From IMG/VR virus record IMGVR_UViG_3300005529_000073, positions 1 to 36,637 of that record: DNA of 36,637 nucleotides; one strand, 5' to 3'. This DNA comes from a virus. Below, piece after piece: positions 13,343 to 20,737 of the stretch (the first letter of the stretch is position 1; each line of letters opens with the position of its first letter). The position numbers and the translations under genes were made by a program. Below the pieces are notes generated by a model. That model was not told the DNA's origin and made no database searches. It was given only the letters and a program-made list of their open reading frames with translations.

Positions 13343-14983
13343 ATGAAACTTGAATTCATCACCTTTCAGCACATCGAGGAAGCAATCAAATATCTGGTTT
13401 CCGGCAAAGGCGGCAAACATCTGCCCGTCACCGACGAGAGCGGCACGCCGAATCATCGCCTGATGGGCGCCGCGTGGGCAGCACTGCACGGCGGTTATCG
13501 CGGCAACAAGTACGAAGGCCCGGACAAGGCCAAAGCTATCAGCACACTGAAGGCGATGTACAAAGCCGAGAAGATGGACATGCCCATGGAAGCCGATTTC
13601 TCGGCTGGCGCTTTCTTTCAGGAAGCGCTGCGCAAGGATGACAGCTTCGACTCGATCCGCTGCAAGGTGATGGATGCCATCAACGCCAACATCCGCGCGG
13701 GCGTCGATATGGACGCGGACGGCGACGGTTCACAAGACGCCATCGAGTACGCCTGTGCCTGGTGCCAGGACATCTTTCCAGGTGCCGTTGTGTATTCCAT
13801 GAACGGCAAGCTGATGCAATGCGATTACTCGATCGACGCAGACGGCGATGTGCAGTTGGGCACTCCGAGCGAGGTCGAAATGGCTTACCAGCCAGTCTCG
13901 GCTTCCGCAAGCGACGCCGGGGAGAGCACCCGCGCCAATTCGCGAGCGCTGGCGGTTGAGTGCCAAGGGTTGCAGGAGTCAGCCTACGATTCGGCGCAAG
14001 GCGAATTGACGGTCACAGTCATCAAGCCGGGCTTCAGTAAAAACAAGACCAACGGGCGGCAACGCTTCTATCCGTCGGAAACGCTGACCAAGGCTGCGCC
14101 CATCTTCAAAGGGGCAAAGATGTTTGCCGACCATGCCACGGAGTCAGAAGACAAGGCGCGGCCCGAAGGCTCGATCCGCAACTGGGTCGCAAACGTCACC
14201 GACTCTTGGGCTGAATCCGATGGCACGGTGAAAGCCAAGGCGCGAGTCATCGATCCGCCTTTCAAAGCCAAGCTTGACCGACTGAAAGATACCAACCTTC
14301 TGAACGAAATGGGCGTATCGGTTCGTATCGCGGGCGCATGGTCGCCAGCCGAGATCGATGGCCAAGAAGCGGCGCGCATTGACGAGATCGTGTCGGCGCG
14401 CTCAGTTGATTTTGTCACCTTCGCTGGCGCGGGCGGAATGGTGGAAGCAATGGAGAGTGACCGCGCTGATGAATTCGACGTTGACCTGATCGATGAAGCG
14501 GGCTTCCGCAAACGGCGGCCAGACATCGTGGAACTCATCGAGTCCAATTCACTAGGAGTGAACGAAAAAATGAAGACTCTCGAAACGCAGTTGCAGGAAG
14601 CGCACACCGAACTGGCCGCCACAAAGCAGAAACTGGAAGCGGCTGAAACCAAAATCAAAGAGAGTGAAACGGCTGCCCAGAAGGCCGATACCCAGGCCAA
14701 GCTGACTTCTCTGCTCGCCGAATCCAAACTGCCCGAAGCTGCCCAGAACCGCATTCGCACGCAGTTCAAGGATGCCATCAAGGTCGACGGCATGAAAGAA
14801 GCCATCGACGCCGAGCGCGAGTACATCAAGGCCTTCGCGCCTACCACTAAAGTCACCAACCTGGGCAAAGGTGACAACGGTTCCACCAGCGGAAGCACCG
14901 ATGTGCGCGCCAGCCTGGTTGAGAGCTTCATGCGCGGCGGCATGACCAAAGAACAGGCGGAGATTGCCGCAGTCGGCCGCTAA
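13343..14983 (+). CDS. Prohead protease fused to scaffold
   Basis: A 546-residue protein from ATG 13343. Residues 1-75 are a helical module with the common phage pattern NHRLMGAAWAALHGGYRGNKY. Residues 124-135 form an EF-hand-like loop (DADGDGSQDAIE). Residues about 220-385 resemble capsid maturation proteases: a GRQRFYPSETLTKAAPIF segment, candidate catalytic His264 (MFADH) and candidate Ser326 (MGVSVRI). Residues 410-480 are a long coiled coil (LETQLQEAHTELAATKQKL), as in scaffold proteins, and the end (SFMRGGMTKEQAEIAAVG) is helical. It probably assembles and then cleaves the procapsid interior. The upstream part of the frame (13256-13342) overlaps the membrane peptide and is not used. Confidence 0.8.
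   Translation: MKLEFITFQHIEEAIKYLVSGKGGKHLPVTDESGTPNHRLMGAAWAALHGGYRGNKYEGPDKAKAISTLKAMYKAEKMDMPMEADFSAGAFFQEALRKDDSFDSIRCKVMDAINANIRAGVDMDADGDGSQDAIEYACAWCQDIFPGAVVYSMNGKLMQCDYSIDADGDVQLGTPSEVEMAYQPVSASASDAGESTRANSRALAVECQGLQESAYDSAQGELTVTVIKPGFSKNKTNGRQRFYPSETLTKAAPIFKGAKMFADHATESEDKARPEGSIRNWVANVTDSWAESDGTVKAKARVIDPPFKAKLDRLKDTNLLNEMGVSVRIAGAWSPAEIDGQEAARIDEIVSARSVDFVTFAGAGGMVEAMESDRADEFDVDLIDEAGFRKRRPDIVELIESNSLGVNEKMKTLETQLQEAHTELAATKQKLEAAETKIKESETAAQKADTQAKLTSLLAESKLPEAAQNRIRTQFKDAIKVDGMKEAIDAEREYIKAFAPTTKVTNLGKGDNGSTSGSTDVRASLVESFMRGGMTKEQAEIAAVGR
14570..14983 (+). CDS. Internal in-frame start: scaffold protein alone
   Basis: Inside the protease gene an AGGAG (14554-14558) precedes in-frame ATG 14570 by 11 bases. 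Translation from it yields a 137-residue product that begins exactly at the coiled-coil scaffold domain (MKTLETQLQEAHTEL). In lambda, Nu3 scaffold is made the same way from within the protease gene C. The spacing is somewhat long, and GTG 14558 is also in frame. This is inferred and would need protein evidence. Confidence 0.5.
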   Translation: MKTLETQLQEAHTELAATKQKLEAAETKIKESETAAQKADTQAKLTSLLAESKLPEAAQNRIRTQFKDAIKVDGMKEAIDAEREYIKAFAPTTKVTNLGKGDNGSTSGSTDVRASLVESFMRGGMTKEQAEIAAVGR

Positions 14984-15041
14984 ACAAGTCCTTTCCAAAA
15001 AGTTCTGAGAGTTCCCCACACAAATTCAGGAGAAAAAGCAA

Positions 15042-15431
15042 ATGAAGAATTCTGTACAGGACGGAAAAGTTCTGACTTTTACCGAGTCACTTTTGGTGCA
15101 CCCTTCGCACTCGGATGGGTTTGTCGATGCTGGCGATCCCGTCATCGTCGGCCGCATCGTTGGCGTGGCCTACGAAAACGCAGCTGCCGCCACGGACAGT
15201 GTGAACGTTCAGACGGAAGGCGTGTTCGACCTTTCCGTTTCGAGCATTCACAACGGCATCTCGGTCGGCGAGACGGTTTACATCGATCCCTCAACTGCGG
15301 CACTGAGCGACGATCTGAACGATGTGCCTTACGGCGTGGCGCTCGAGACCGTCGCTGGCGGCGGAACCGACACCATCAACGTGAAGCTTTTTGGCGCAAC
15401 GCCCGGAACGGCCGGCGGAGCCAACAGTTAG
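15042..15431 (+). CDS. Capsid decoration-like protein (DUF2190 type)
   Basis: A 129-residue beta-rich protein with a good ribosome site (AGGAG about 9 bases before the ATG). Typical elements are DAGDPVIVGRIVGVA, VNVQTEGVFDLSV, ISVGETVYID and PYGVALETVAGG. These match the small DUF2190/head-stabilising proteins that lie between scaffold and major capsid genes. They trimerise on the capsid surface in related phages. The position directly before the capsid gene supports the call. Confidence 0.75.
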   Translation: MKNSVQDGKVLTFTESLLVHPSHSDGFVDAGDPVIVGRIVGVAYENAAAATDSVNVQTEGVFDLSVSSIHNGISVGETVYIDPSTAALSDDLNDVPYGVALETVAGGGTDTINVKLFGATPGTAGGANS

Positions 15432-15456
15432 TCAGTCGGTTGCGGTTTTGCTTGAA

Positions 15457-15483
15457 AGAGGCCTGCTTTTATAGCAGGCCTCT
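15457..15483 (+). terminator. Strong 11-bp hairpin before the capsid gene
   Basis: AGAGGCCTGCT (15457-15467) pairs perfectly with AGCAGGCCTCT (15473-15483) around a 5-base loop. No T-run follows on the plus strand, so it is a weak terminator at best. It may act as an attenuator, processing site or stabiliser of the downstream capsid message. Confidence 0.5.
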
Positions 15484-15537
15484 CGTTCGCGCAATAAAAA
15501 TTTCTCGGCTAAACGGCCGACGAGGAGAACAAAAGCG

Positions 15538-16695
15538 ATGAAAGAGTTTTTCGAAGTAATGGATTTCAGTGAGGCGCAGGCGGCCAGCGCTCGTCAGCGG
15601 GCCGAGAGAATGTCCCAGTTCGAAGAGCGCCTGGCAGGTTTCATGAAAGGCTTCATGACCTGGACGCCATCGAAGCGCATGGCGTTCCTCGAGGAAGCGG
15701 GCGCGGAGACCATCTCGGACTTCACCGTGCTCTTCGCCAACGTGCTCGATCGCATGTTGCTGCCGAAGTATAAGAGCCAGTCACCCGACTGGCGGCAGTA
15801 CATCAAGACTGGCACCAGCCGCGATTTCCGGCCTTCGCAGGGCATCGGGCTCTGGGGCTTGGGCAGCGCGCTTGAGGCACGCACCAACCGCGGCGAGTAC
15901 AAAGAGCGCGCGTTGAACGACGGCAAAATCCAGATTACCGTCAGTCCGTTCGGCAATTCCTACCCGGTGGGCTGGGAGGTATTCATCAACGACGATCTTG
16001 GCGCACTGTCGGGCGTTGCCGATGACTTTGTGCGGGCGGCGATGCGCACCGAGTGGCGGGAGGCAACCAAGCTGTTCGCAGGCGCTTCCGGGCCCAGCAG
16101 CGCACTGTATGGTGCGACGGTCACGCATCCCATCGATAACGCAGCCATCACCAATTCGGGCGTGCTGGCCTTCAGCGCAACCAATCTGGGCACAACTCTG
16201 CAACTGATGCGGAGTCAGGTTGATGCAGATGGTGAGCCTATCATCTGCACGAAGTTCCACGTCGTGGTGCCGCCAGCGCTCGAAGTGGCTCTCTATCAGG
16301 CGTTGAATCAGTCGGCGCTGATCGCCGTCGGCCTCAGCTCCACGTCGACCAAGGAAGTGCAGACTTCCGCCAACGTGGTTGCGACCAACTTCAACGTGAC
16401 CGGGCACGTGAATCCGTATCTCCCGATCATCGACGCTTCCGGCAACAAGAACGGCACCTGGTACGTGTTCGCCGATCCGGTCGCTGATGGGCCCGCGGCT
16501 CAGCTGAATTTCCTGGCTGGCCACGAAACGCCCGAAGTGCTGATGAAGTCTTCCAACAAAGTCACCCTCGGCGGCGGCGCAGTGTCGGCGATGGAAGGTG
16601 ATTTCGAGACGGACAAAGTGCGCTTCCGCGCGCGTCACATCATGGGCGGTGCCGCAATCGATCCGCGCATGACCTACGTGCAGGTGCACAGCTAA
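15538..16695 (+). CDS. Major capsid protein, Mu gpT-like
   Basis: A 385-residue protein with a strong ribosome site (GAGGAGAA). It has an N-terminal helical arm (EAQAASARQRAERMSQFEER). A Mu-type capsid pattern follows: GEYKERALNDGKIQITVSPFG, then VGWEVFINDDLGAL and a long helix DFVRAAMRTEWREATKLF. The P-domain-like segment contains KFHVVVPPALEVALYQAL. The C-terminus, TDKVRFRARHIMGGAAIDPR, is typical of HK97-fold capsid proteins. It follows protease/scaffold and decoration genes and is flanked by strong hairpins, consistent with very high expression. Confidence 0.85.
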   Translation: MKEFFEVMDFSEAQAASARQRAERMSQFEERLAGFMKGFMTWTPSKRMAFLEEAGAETISDFTVLFANVLDRMLLPKYKSQSPDWRQYIKTGTSRDFRPSQGIGLWGLGSALEARTNRGEYKERALNDGKIQITVSPFGNSYPVGWEVFINDDLGALSGVADDFVRAAMRTEWREATKLFAGASGPSSALYGATVTHPIDNAAITNSGVLAFSATNLGTTLQLMRSQVDADGEPIICTKFHVVVPPALEVALYQALNQSALIAVGLSSTSTKEVQTSANVVATNFNVTGHVNPYLPIIDASGNKNGTWYVFADPVADGPAAQLNFLAGHETPEVLMKSSNKVTLGGGAVSAMEGDFETDKVRFRARHIMGGAAIDPRMTYVQVHS

Positions 16696-16751
16696 AAGAG
16701 TGGTTTTGTCGAAGGCCCGTGAAGTAAAACCTGACTCCGGGCTGAAACGAC

Positions 16752-16801
16752 CGTCAGGGGCTGGGCAGGGCTACCTTCCCCGGAGAAGCCAGCCCCTGAC
16801 G
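16752..16801 (+). terminator. Strong 13-bp hairpin after the capsid gene
   Basis: CGTCAGGGGCTGG (16752-16764) is perfectly complementary to CCAGCCCCTGACG (16789-16801) with a 24-base loop. It begins 56 bases after the capsid stop. There is no T-run, so it may be a Rho-linked or partial terminator, or a 3'-end stabiliser that raises capsid over tail gene expression. Confidence 0.5.
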
Positions 16802-16860
16802 CCACGCACAAGTGAGAGAATTCACCCAACGAATCAGGGGTGAATTTGCGGGGGATTATC

Positions 16861-17016
16861 TCAAGCCGCGGTGGCCATGGTCTGAACTTTGTTTTTGCCG
16901 CGCCTCGAGTATTTCCGAGTTCCGGAGCGAATCCTCGCCGACGTGGTCCTGATCCAGCCACGGTCGCGAAACAACTGGACGAGTTCCTGACTGTTCGGCA
17001 CGTTGCCGATGATCAT
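16861..17016 (-). CDS. Possible leftward small basic protein
   Basis: From ATG (17016) the leftward frame gives 51 residues beginning MIIGNVPNSQELVQLFRDRG, with a very basic tail (RIRSGTRKYSRRGKNK). The frame is open further upstream to 17094 and still reads like protein (GEHILIREGRRNVFSGINNE), but without ATG, GTG or TTG; a CTG start is possible. Its protein-like composition exceeds that of the opposing plus-strand frame. It could be a 5'-truncated accessory gene. No family is recognised. Confidence 0.3.
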   Translation of the reverse strand: MIIGNVPNSQELVQLFRDRGWIRTTSARIRSGTRKYSRRGKNKVQTMATAA

Positions 17017-17183
17017 GCGCTCGATGCCTTCATTGTTAATGCCGGAGAAGACGTTTCTTCTCCCTTCGCGGATGAGAATGTGTTCCCCGGTCAGTCAGCC
17101 ATGATACGCCCAATTTCGCCGGATAGTCCTTTAGTTTCTATGTACTAGCGCGTAACTGCCGAAATATCGGCATCCTTATTTAT

Positions 17184-17561
17184 ATGGCCATCACCGACGT
17201 TCAAAGAGTCCGCATCCTGATTGGCGACACGCTGCAGGATACCAATGGCGATCCGATTGGGACTTTCTCTGATAATGACATCCAAGTCTTTCTGGATGTT
17301 TCCGGCGGAAGCCTGTTTCTGGCAGCCGCGCTGGCGCTTGATTCGCTGGCGGCGCGCGCGGAAGCGACACCCCATCAAGTCACAATCGGCCGTTTCCAGT
17401 ACAGTGCTGGACGCACGCAAATCCGCCAACTGACCGCGCAGGCGGAAGCCTTCCGGAAACTTGAGTACGATACCCCAGCCTGCGCCATCATCGAGGACAA
17501 CAATTCCGACTTTGCCGCCCTGGAGATGGTTCGCAACCAGATCCTGCGAGGGATTGCGTGA
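17184..17561 (+). CDS. Head-tail connector (adaptor) protein
   Basis: A 125-residue mostly helical protein starting MAITDVQRVRILIGDT, with TFSDNDIQVFLDVSGG, a helix rich in Ala (LFLAAALALDSLAARAEAT) and a C-terminal helix. The pattern of an N-terminal helix followed by an FSDxxIQxFL segment is common in gp6/gp15-type connectors, which sit under the portal. The position right after the capsid gene and before neck genes supports this. It overlaps the next gene by four bases (GTGA). Confidence 0.65.
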   Translation: MAITDVQRVRILIGDTLQDTNGDPIGTFSDNDIQVFLDVSGGSLFLAAALALDSLAARAEATPHQVTIGRFQYSAGRTQIRQLTAQAEAFRKLEYDTPACAIIEDNNSDFAALEMVRNQILRGIA

Positions 17562-18025
17562 GCTCGAATCCGTTCCCCAATAATCCATTCTTTCCGGTTC
17601 CGCCGTTTAAGAATGACCCGTTCGATTCGTTGCTGAATCGTACCTGCTCGGTTTGGAAAAAAGGGCCAACCGGCTTCACCGACCAATACGGACAGCCCAT
17701 TACCACGTTCATCCTGCTACTCGATAACGTGCCCTGCTTTCAGGAATCCATCGGCGGCCAAGAACTGAACGTGCCACCCGCCGCCACCTCGCAGACCTCG
17801 TTCGGCGTCGAGCACTGGCGGATTTTCATGCGTCCAATCCAAGTCGACACGCCTCCGGTTGACCTGAGCCTTCATCACTATTTGCAGGTTAAGGATTTCG
17901 GCGCACCGAATATCGATCCGAACGACATCACGGCTGGCGCCCTGATGCACAACATCACGTTTGTTGATAATCCCGGGCAGATGGACCACCACCTCGAAGT
18001 TGAAACCACTGTCATCCGGCCCTAG
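17558..18025 (+). CDS. Head closure / stopper-like neck protein
   Basis: A 155-residue protein from GTG 17558. The Pro/Asn-rich N-terminus (NPFPNNPFFPVPPF) precedes a strand-rich domain (RTCSVWKKGPTGFTDQYG, VPCFQESIGG, HYLQVKDFG, HHLEVETTVI). This resembles small beta-barrel head closure proteins that cap the connector. The evidence is gene order plus beta-rich composition; a confident family match cannot be made by eye. Confidence 0.55.
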   Translation: MSSNPFPNNPFFPVPPFKNDPFDSLLNRTCSVWKKGPTGFTDQYGQPITTFILLLDNVPCFQESIGGQELNVPPAATSQTSFGVEHWRIFMRPIQVDTPPVDLSLHHYLQVKDFGAPNIDPNDITAGALMHNITFVDNPGQMDHHLEVETTVIRP

Positions 18026-18028
18026 ATC

Positions 18029-18451
18029 ATGGCAGCCGTCAAAACCGAAGTTCGCTTACGTATTCCGCAGGCGCTGGCGCAGGCGAAGGCCGCCATCTTT
18101 CAGGCTACGCAGGAAGTCTTCGAACTCGATATCAAGCCCGATGCCGTCGAGAATTCTCCAGTCACGCCCCAAGGATTGGTGCAAAACCTGGCCAAACAGG
18201 CTCAGGGCAAACTGCACCGCCCAGCAGGTGGCACCGGATTCAATCGCCGGTCAATCGATGTGAAGGTGGCGGAAACGGAGAAAGGTGCCAAGGCACAGCT
18301 TTTCACCCAAAGCGGGTACGGCGGATACCTCGAAGTTGGCACTTCCAAAATGTCGGCGCAGCCTTACCTGTTTCCCGCATTCGCCCGGCATATCAGCAAG
18401 TTGCCGCAAGCCGTGCGCAGCAAGATCGGTTCCCTGCGAAAAGCCAAATGA
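18029..18451 (+). CDS. Tail completion protein, HK97 gp10-like
   Basis: A 140-residue protein of the HK97 gp10 family. The signature YGGYLEVGTSKMSAQPYLFP (about residues 96-115) matches the usual YxxxxExGTskmxAqPf motif. The helical N-terminus (QALAQAKAAIFQATQEVFEL) and the TGFNRRSIDV segment are also usual. It joins the neck to the tail in related siphoviruses. Length and order (connector, closure, gp10, terminator, tube) are standard. Confidence 0.85.
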   Translation: MAAVKTEVRLRIPQALAQAKAAIFQATQEVFELDIKPDAVENSPVTPQGLVQNLAKQAQGKLHRPAGGTGFNRRSIDVKVAETEKGAKAQLFTQSGYGGYLEVGTSKMSAQPYLFPAFARHISKLPQAVRSKIGSLRKAK

Positions 18452-18900
18452 TTGATGCCAACCTGCTGTTGCGGACCTGGCTGCTGAGCACGGTAGTCAA
18501 TGGCCAGCCCAATCCTGTATTGCCGGTGCTGCAAACGAACCGCATCTTTGCCGGCCACTTACCGCAAGGGCTTGACCCGAAAACCGGACCCGTCATCGTG
18601 GTGCGGACGGGCGGCGGCACCGCCAGCGCTACCGGCGGCGGCTCGGCACATCCCGAGATTCCCGGACTGATCAAACCGCGCATGCAAATCACCGTTTGGG
18701 CGGATGTCGATCAGTGGCAAGTCGCGCGCGCCGTTTACGGCGCCATCTTCGACTGGCTTCACCAGCAGACGAACGTCGATTTTGGCGTGCTTGGGACGGT
18801 GCTCAGTTGCCTTGAGGATACCGAAGGGCAAGATGTCAGCGATCCGCATACAGGCTACGCCACGGTGGTGTCGTTCTGGAGTTTAGCCATTCGCCCGTGA
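18448..18900 (+). CDS. Tail terminator protein
   Basis: A 150-residue protein overlapping the gp10-like gene by four bases. It begins with a helix (DANLLLRTWLLSTV) followed by a strand (VIVVRTGGGTASATGGG), a second strand (RMQITVWADV), a helix (QWQVARAVYGAIFDWLHQ) and closing strands (TVVSFWSLAIRP). This is the alternating layout of gpU/DUF3168-like terminators that cap the tail tube. The location just before the tail tube gene fits. Confidence 0.7.
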   Translation: MIDANLLLRTWLLSTVVNGQPNPVLPVLQTNRIFAGHLPQGLDPKTGPVIVVRTGGGTASATGGGSAHPEIPGLIKPRMQITVWADVDQWQVARAVYGAIFDWLHQQTNVDFGVLGTVLSCLEDTEGQDVSDPHTGYATVVSFWSLAIRP

Positions 18901-18941
18901 GTTCTTGTTTTCAAGTTCCACAAAATTAAAAGGAGATCACG

Positions 18942-19481
18942 ATGGGAAATACAGCAAACGTTATTTACGGTCCCGCGCAGCTATTCATTGCGCCGGCCGG
19001 AACGGCACAGCCCACGCTGACGGGAAGCGCGACCAACTTCGCTGCCTTCGCGCAGCCAGGCTTCACCGATGACGGTATCGAGTTTGATTACACCGCCACG
19101 ATTAAAGATGTGATGGTCGATGAGTTGACCTCGCCGGCGGCCGTCATCCTCACGGCGGAGAAACTGGTCATCACAGCAAAGCTGGCGGAAGCCACGCTGC
19201 AGAACCTGTTCTATGCGATCGCTGGGGCAGTGCAGGTTTCGACTACCCACCTCACGACCGGCGGCTTAACCGCTCCCAACGAATTCATGCTGGGCGTCAT
19301 GGGCCCGGCTCCGACTACCAACAAGACGCGCCAGATTCTGGTTTATCGCACCATCCAGAAAGCAGCGGTGAAGATGCACTTCCAGCGCAAAGACAAGGTG
19401 ATCTTCAACTGCCAGTTCGAAGCCCTGGCCGATTCCACCAAGACGCTGGGCGCCAATCTCTGCAACATCCAAGACTTCTAA
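18942..19481 (+). CDS. Major tail (tube) protein
   Basis: A 179-residue protein with a strong ribosome site (AAAGGAGA). Elements such as NVIYGPAQLFIAPAGT, FDYTATIKDVMVDEL, EKLVITAKLAEATLQNL and VKMHFQRKDKVIFNCQFEAL are typical of a tail tube fold that stacks in rings. The DEL..PAAVILTAE pattern recurs in many siphovirus tube proteins. Expression is expected to be high, and it lies between terminator and chaperone genes in the normal order. Confidence 0.75.
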   Translation: MGNTANVIYGPAQLFIAPAGTAQPTLTGSATNFAAFAQPGFTDDGIEFDYTATIKDVMVDELTSPAAVILTAEKLVITAKLAEATLQNLFYAIAGAVQVSTTHLTTGGLTAPNEFMLGVMGPAPTTNKTRQILVYRTIQKAAVKMHFQRKDKVIFNCQFEALADSTKTLGANLCNIQDF

Positions 19482-19550
19482 ACCGCAGTAGCAGTCAACG
19501 TCTGAAAATCGAAAGCAACACATTCCCAACAAAGGAGAGTTTGAAAAGTC

Positions 19551-19961
19551 ATGGCTATCAGTCACACTTGGACACTAAGCATTCGCAGCGACCTTGGGGC
19601 AGTCGGAGTTGCCGACAGCTATCAGATCATCGGCGACGCAGAAGAGAATTGCAGCCCTAACGGCGGCGTCGCCGCCGGCGCTGTAGTTGACGAAATCATC
19701 GCGCCGATCAATTGCGACGAACTGGATTCTTTCGCTATCACCAGCGATCAGGACATCACATTGAAGTTCAATTCGCGGGTGGCCCCAGCTGCGCCGTCCC
19801 CCATCACGCTGCGGGCAGGAAAGTCGTATGCGTGGAATAACGCGCTCAATACTACCAATCCGCTCGCGGGCATGGTACTGAGCAAGGTGATCTTCGACAA
19901 TACCGCTGGCTCGAAGACGGCGAATTGCAAAGCCGTCTTTTTGATGTCAGTCGGCAGCTAA
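19551..19961 (+). CDS. Small tail-associated structural protein
   Basis: A 136-residue protein preceded by AAAGGAGAG. Strands dominate (HTWTLSIRSDLG, SFAITSDQDITLKFNSR, MVLSKVIFDNTAG, CKAVFLMSVGS), and GKSYAWNN is surrounded by low charge. Its place directly after the tube gene and strong ribosome site suggest an abundant virion protein, possibly a tube decoration domain. The family is not recognised. Confidence 0.5.
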   Translation: MAISHTWTLSIRSDLGAVGVADSYQIIGDAEENCSPNGGVAAGAVVDEIIAPINCDELDSFAITSDQDITLKFNSRVAPAAPSPITLRAGKSYAWNNALNTTNPLAGMVLSKVIFDNTAGSKTANCKAVFLMSVGS

Positions 19962-20005
19962 CAGAAGGTTCTTCTCCCTTCCCCCTTCCCTTCTGTTGGG
20001 AACGA

Positions 20006-20050
20006 AGCCTGGACTGTGGCTGAAAGCCGCATCGCACCACAGTCCGGGCT
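20006..20050 (+). terminator. 14-bp hairpin before the tail chaperone
   Basis: Bases 20006-20019 pair with 20037-20050 (one G-U), with a 17-base loop; the core GGACTGTGG pairs with CCACAGTCC. It has no T-run. It lies between tail structural genes and the chaperone gene, where reduced expression is expected. Confidence 0.45.
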
Positions 20051-20090
20051 GCCCATTTTCACGCTGAACCCTTCTCCCAAGGACGCCACG

Positions 20091-20522
20091 ATGAATCGCA
20101 CGGAATCAGAAATCGTACTGAAGCAATTGACGCTACACTTTGGGGAAAAGGATTATGTGGTTCCTGTTCTCCGCATCGCTGCCGCTGCCGAGTGGCGGAA
20201 AAGCTTCTTTAAGATCACCTCGGCGATCTCAAATGATCTGCCGGAAAAGTTCGATGAAAACTCGCCTGAACTGAAAAAGGCGATTTCGAACGGGCTATTC
20301 TCGGCCCTACTGCGCTTCCCTGAAAAAATTCCAGATCTCGTGTTTTCTTACGCGCCCGACCTGCCCCGCGAAGAGATCCTGGCCAATGCTTACGACCAGG
20401 AATTTTCTATCGCATTCAAACAAATCTGGGGGGTAGCCTTTGCGCCTTTTTTAGCTTCACTGGGGATGGTGATGGAGATGCAGCGGGCGAACCCATCTCC
20501 ACCGGCGCAGCCTACGAATTAG
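20091..20522 (+). CDS. Tail assembly chaperone, G-type product
   Basis: A 143-residue helical protein from ATG 20091 (AAGGA 8 bases upstream). The open frame back to 20016 runs through a hairpin and is not used. Order (tube, chaperone, tape measure) and helical content (RIAAAAEWRKSFFKITSAI, ELKKAISNGLFSALLRF) match lambda gpG-like chaperones that coat the tape measure protein during tail assembly. Near its end the message carries T TTT TTA, allowing a fraction of ribosomes to enter the -1 frame and make the longer GT-type product. Confidence 0.75.
   Translation: MNRTESEIVLKQLTLHFGEKDYVVPVLRIAAAAEWRKSFFKITSAISNDLPEKFDENSPELKKAISNGLFSALLRFPEKIPDLVFSYAPDLPREEILANAYDQEFSIAFKQIWGVAFAPFLASLGMVMEMQRANPSPPAQPTN
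20447..20453 (+). promoter_or_regulatory. -1 frameshift slippery heptamer T TTT TTA
   Basis: In the chaperone frame the codons are CCT TTT TTA, so the heptamer is in the canonical X XXY YYZ register. The same U UUU UUA heptamer is used by HIV-1 gag-pol. Downstream, 20473-20480 (TGGAGATG) can pair with 20494-20501 (CATCTCCA); this stem begins about 19 bases after the heptamer, farther than the usual 5-9. Confidence 0.75.
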
Positions 20523-20737
20523 CGCTTGCCGAATGGCATCTTGCCCCAGAGTACATCAACGAAAATTGGACCGAGGAGCTTTTGGGACTCATGTTCCAAA
20601 AGCGGAATGAACGGGTACGAGGATGGAATATGGCGATGGACGATGATCAGCAACAGAGAACTCCCGTCGGTCGCCGCGTTAGCGATACGCAGTTGTTCAG
20701 GATGATGGGCATCGATCCTGAGAGAGCGAAGGCTTAG
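20453..20737 (+). CDS. Tail assembly chaperone, frameshifted T extension
   Basis: The -1 frame from 20453 encodes 94 residues: after a linker (SFTGDGDGDAAGEPISTG) comes a T-domain typical of siphoviruses, AAYELALAEWHLAPEYINEN then ELLGLMFQKRN. The tail of the domain ends RRVSDTQLFRMMGIDPERAKA. There is no start codon or ribosome site near its beginning. Joined to the first 121 residues of the upstream ORF it makes a GT fusion of about 215 residues. In lambda the T part recruits tube protein to the G-coated tape measure. Confidence 0.75.
   Translation, partial: SFTGDGDGDAAGEPISTGAAYELALAEWHLAPEYINENWTEELLGLMFQKRNERVRGWNMAMDDDQQQRTPVGRRVSDTQLFRMMGIDPERAKA

Larger units (their letters stand above)
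16696..17183. other. Long gap between capsid and connector genes
   Basis: About 490 bases without a plus-strand gene that convinces; the plus-strand frame at 16840-17148 has no helix or strand pattern and no ribosome site. It contains a 13-bp inverted repeat (16752-16801) and a leftward open frame (16861-17094). Such a gap in an otherwise packed late operon is unusual and may mark an insertion or decayed accessory gene. Confidence 0.5.

Noticed and set aside
14068-14949. Leftward Ser-rich 293-residue frame opposite the protease
   Set aside because: Low-complexity antisense shadow of a well-supported gene.
16840-17148. Rightward 102-residue frame in the capsid-connector gap
   Set aside because: No ribosome site, irregular composition, and the opposite strand reads more like protein.
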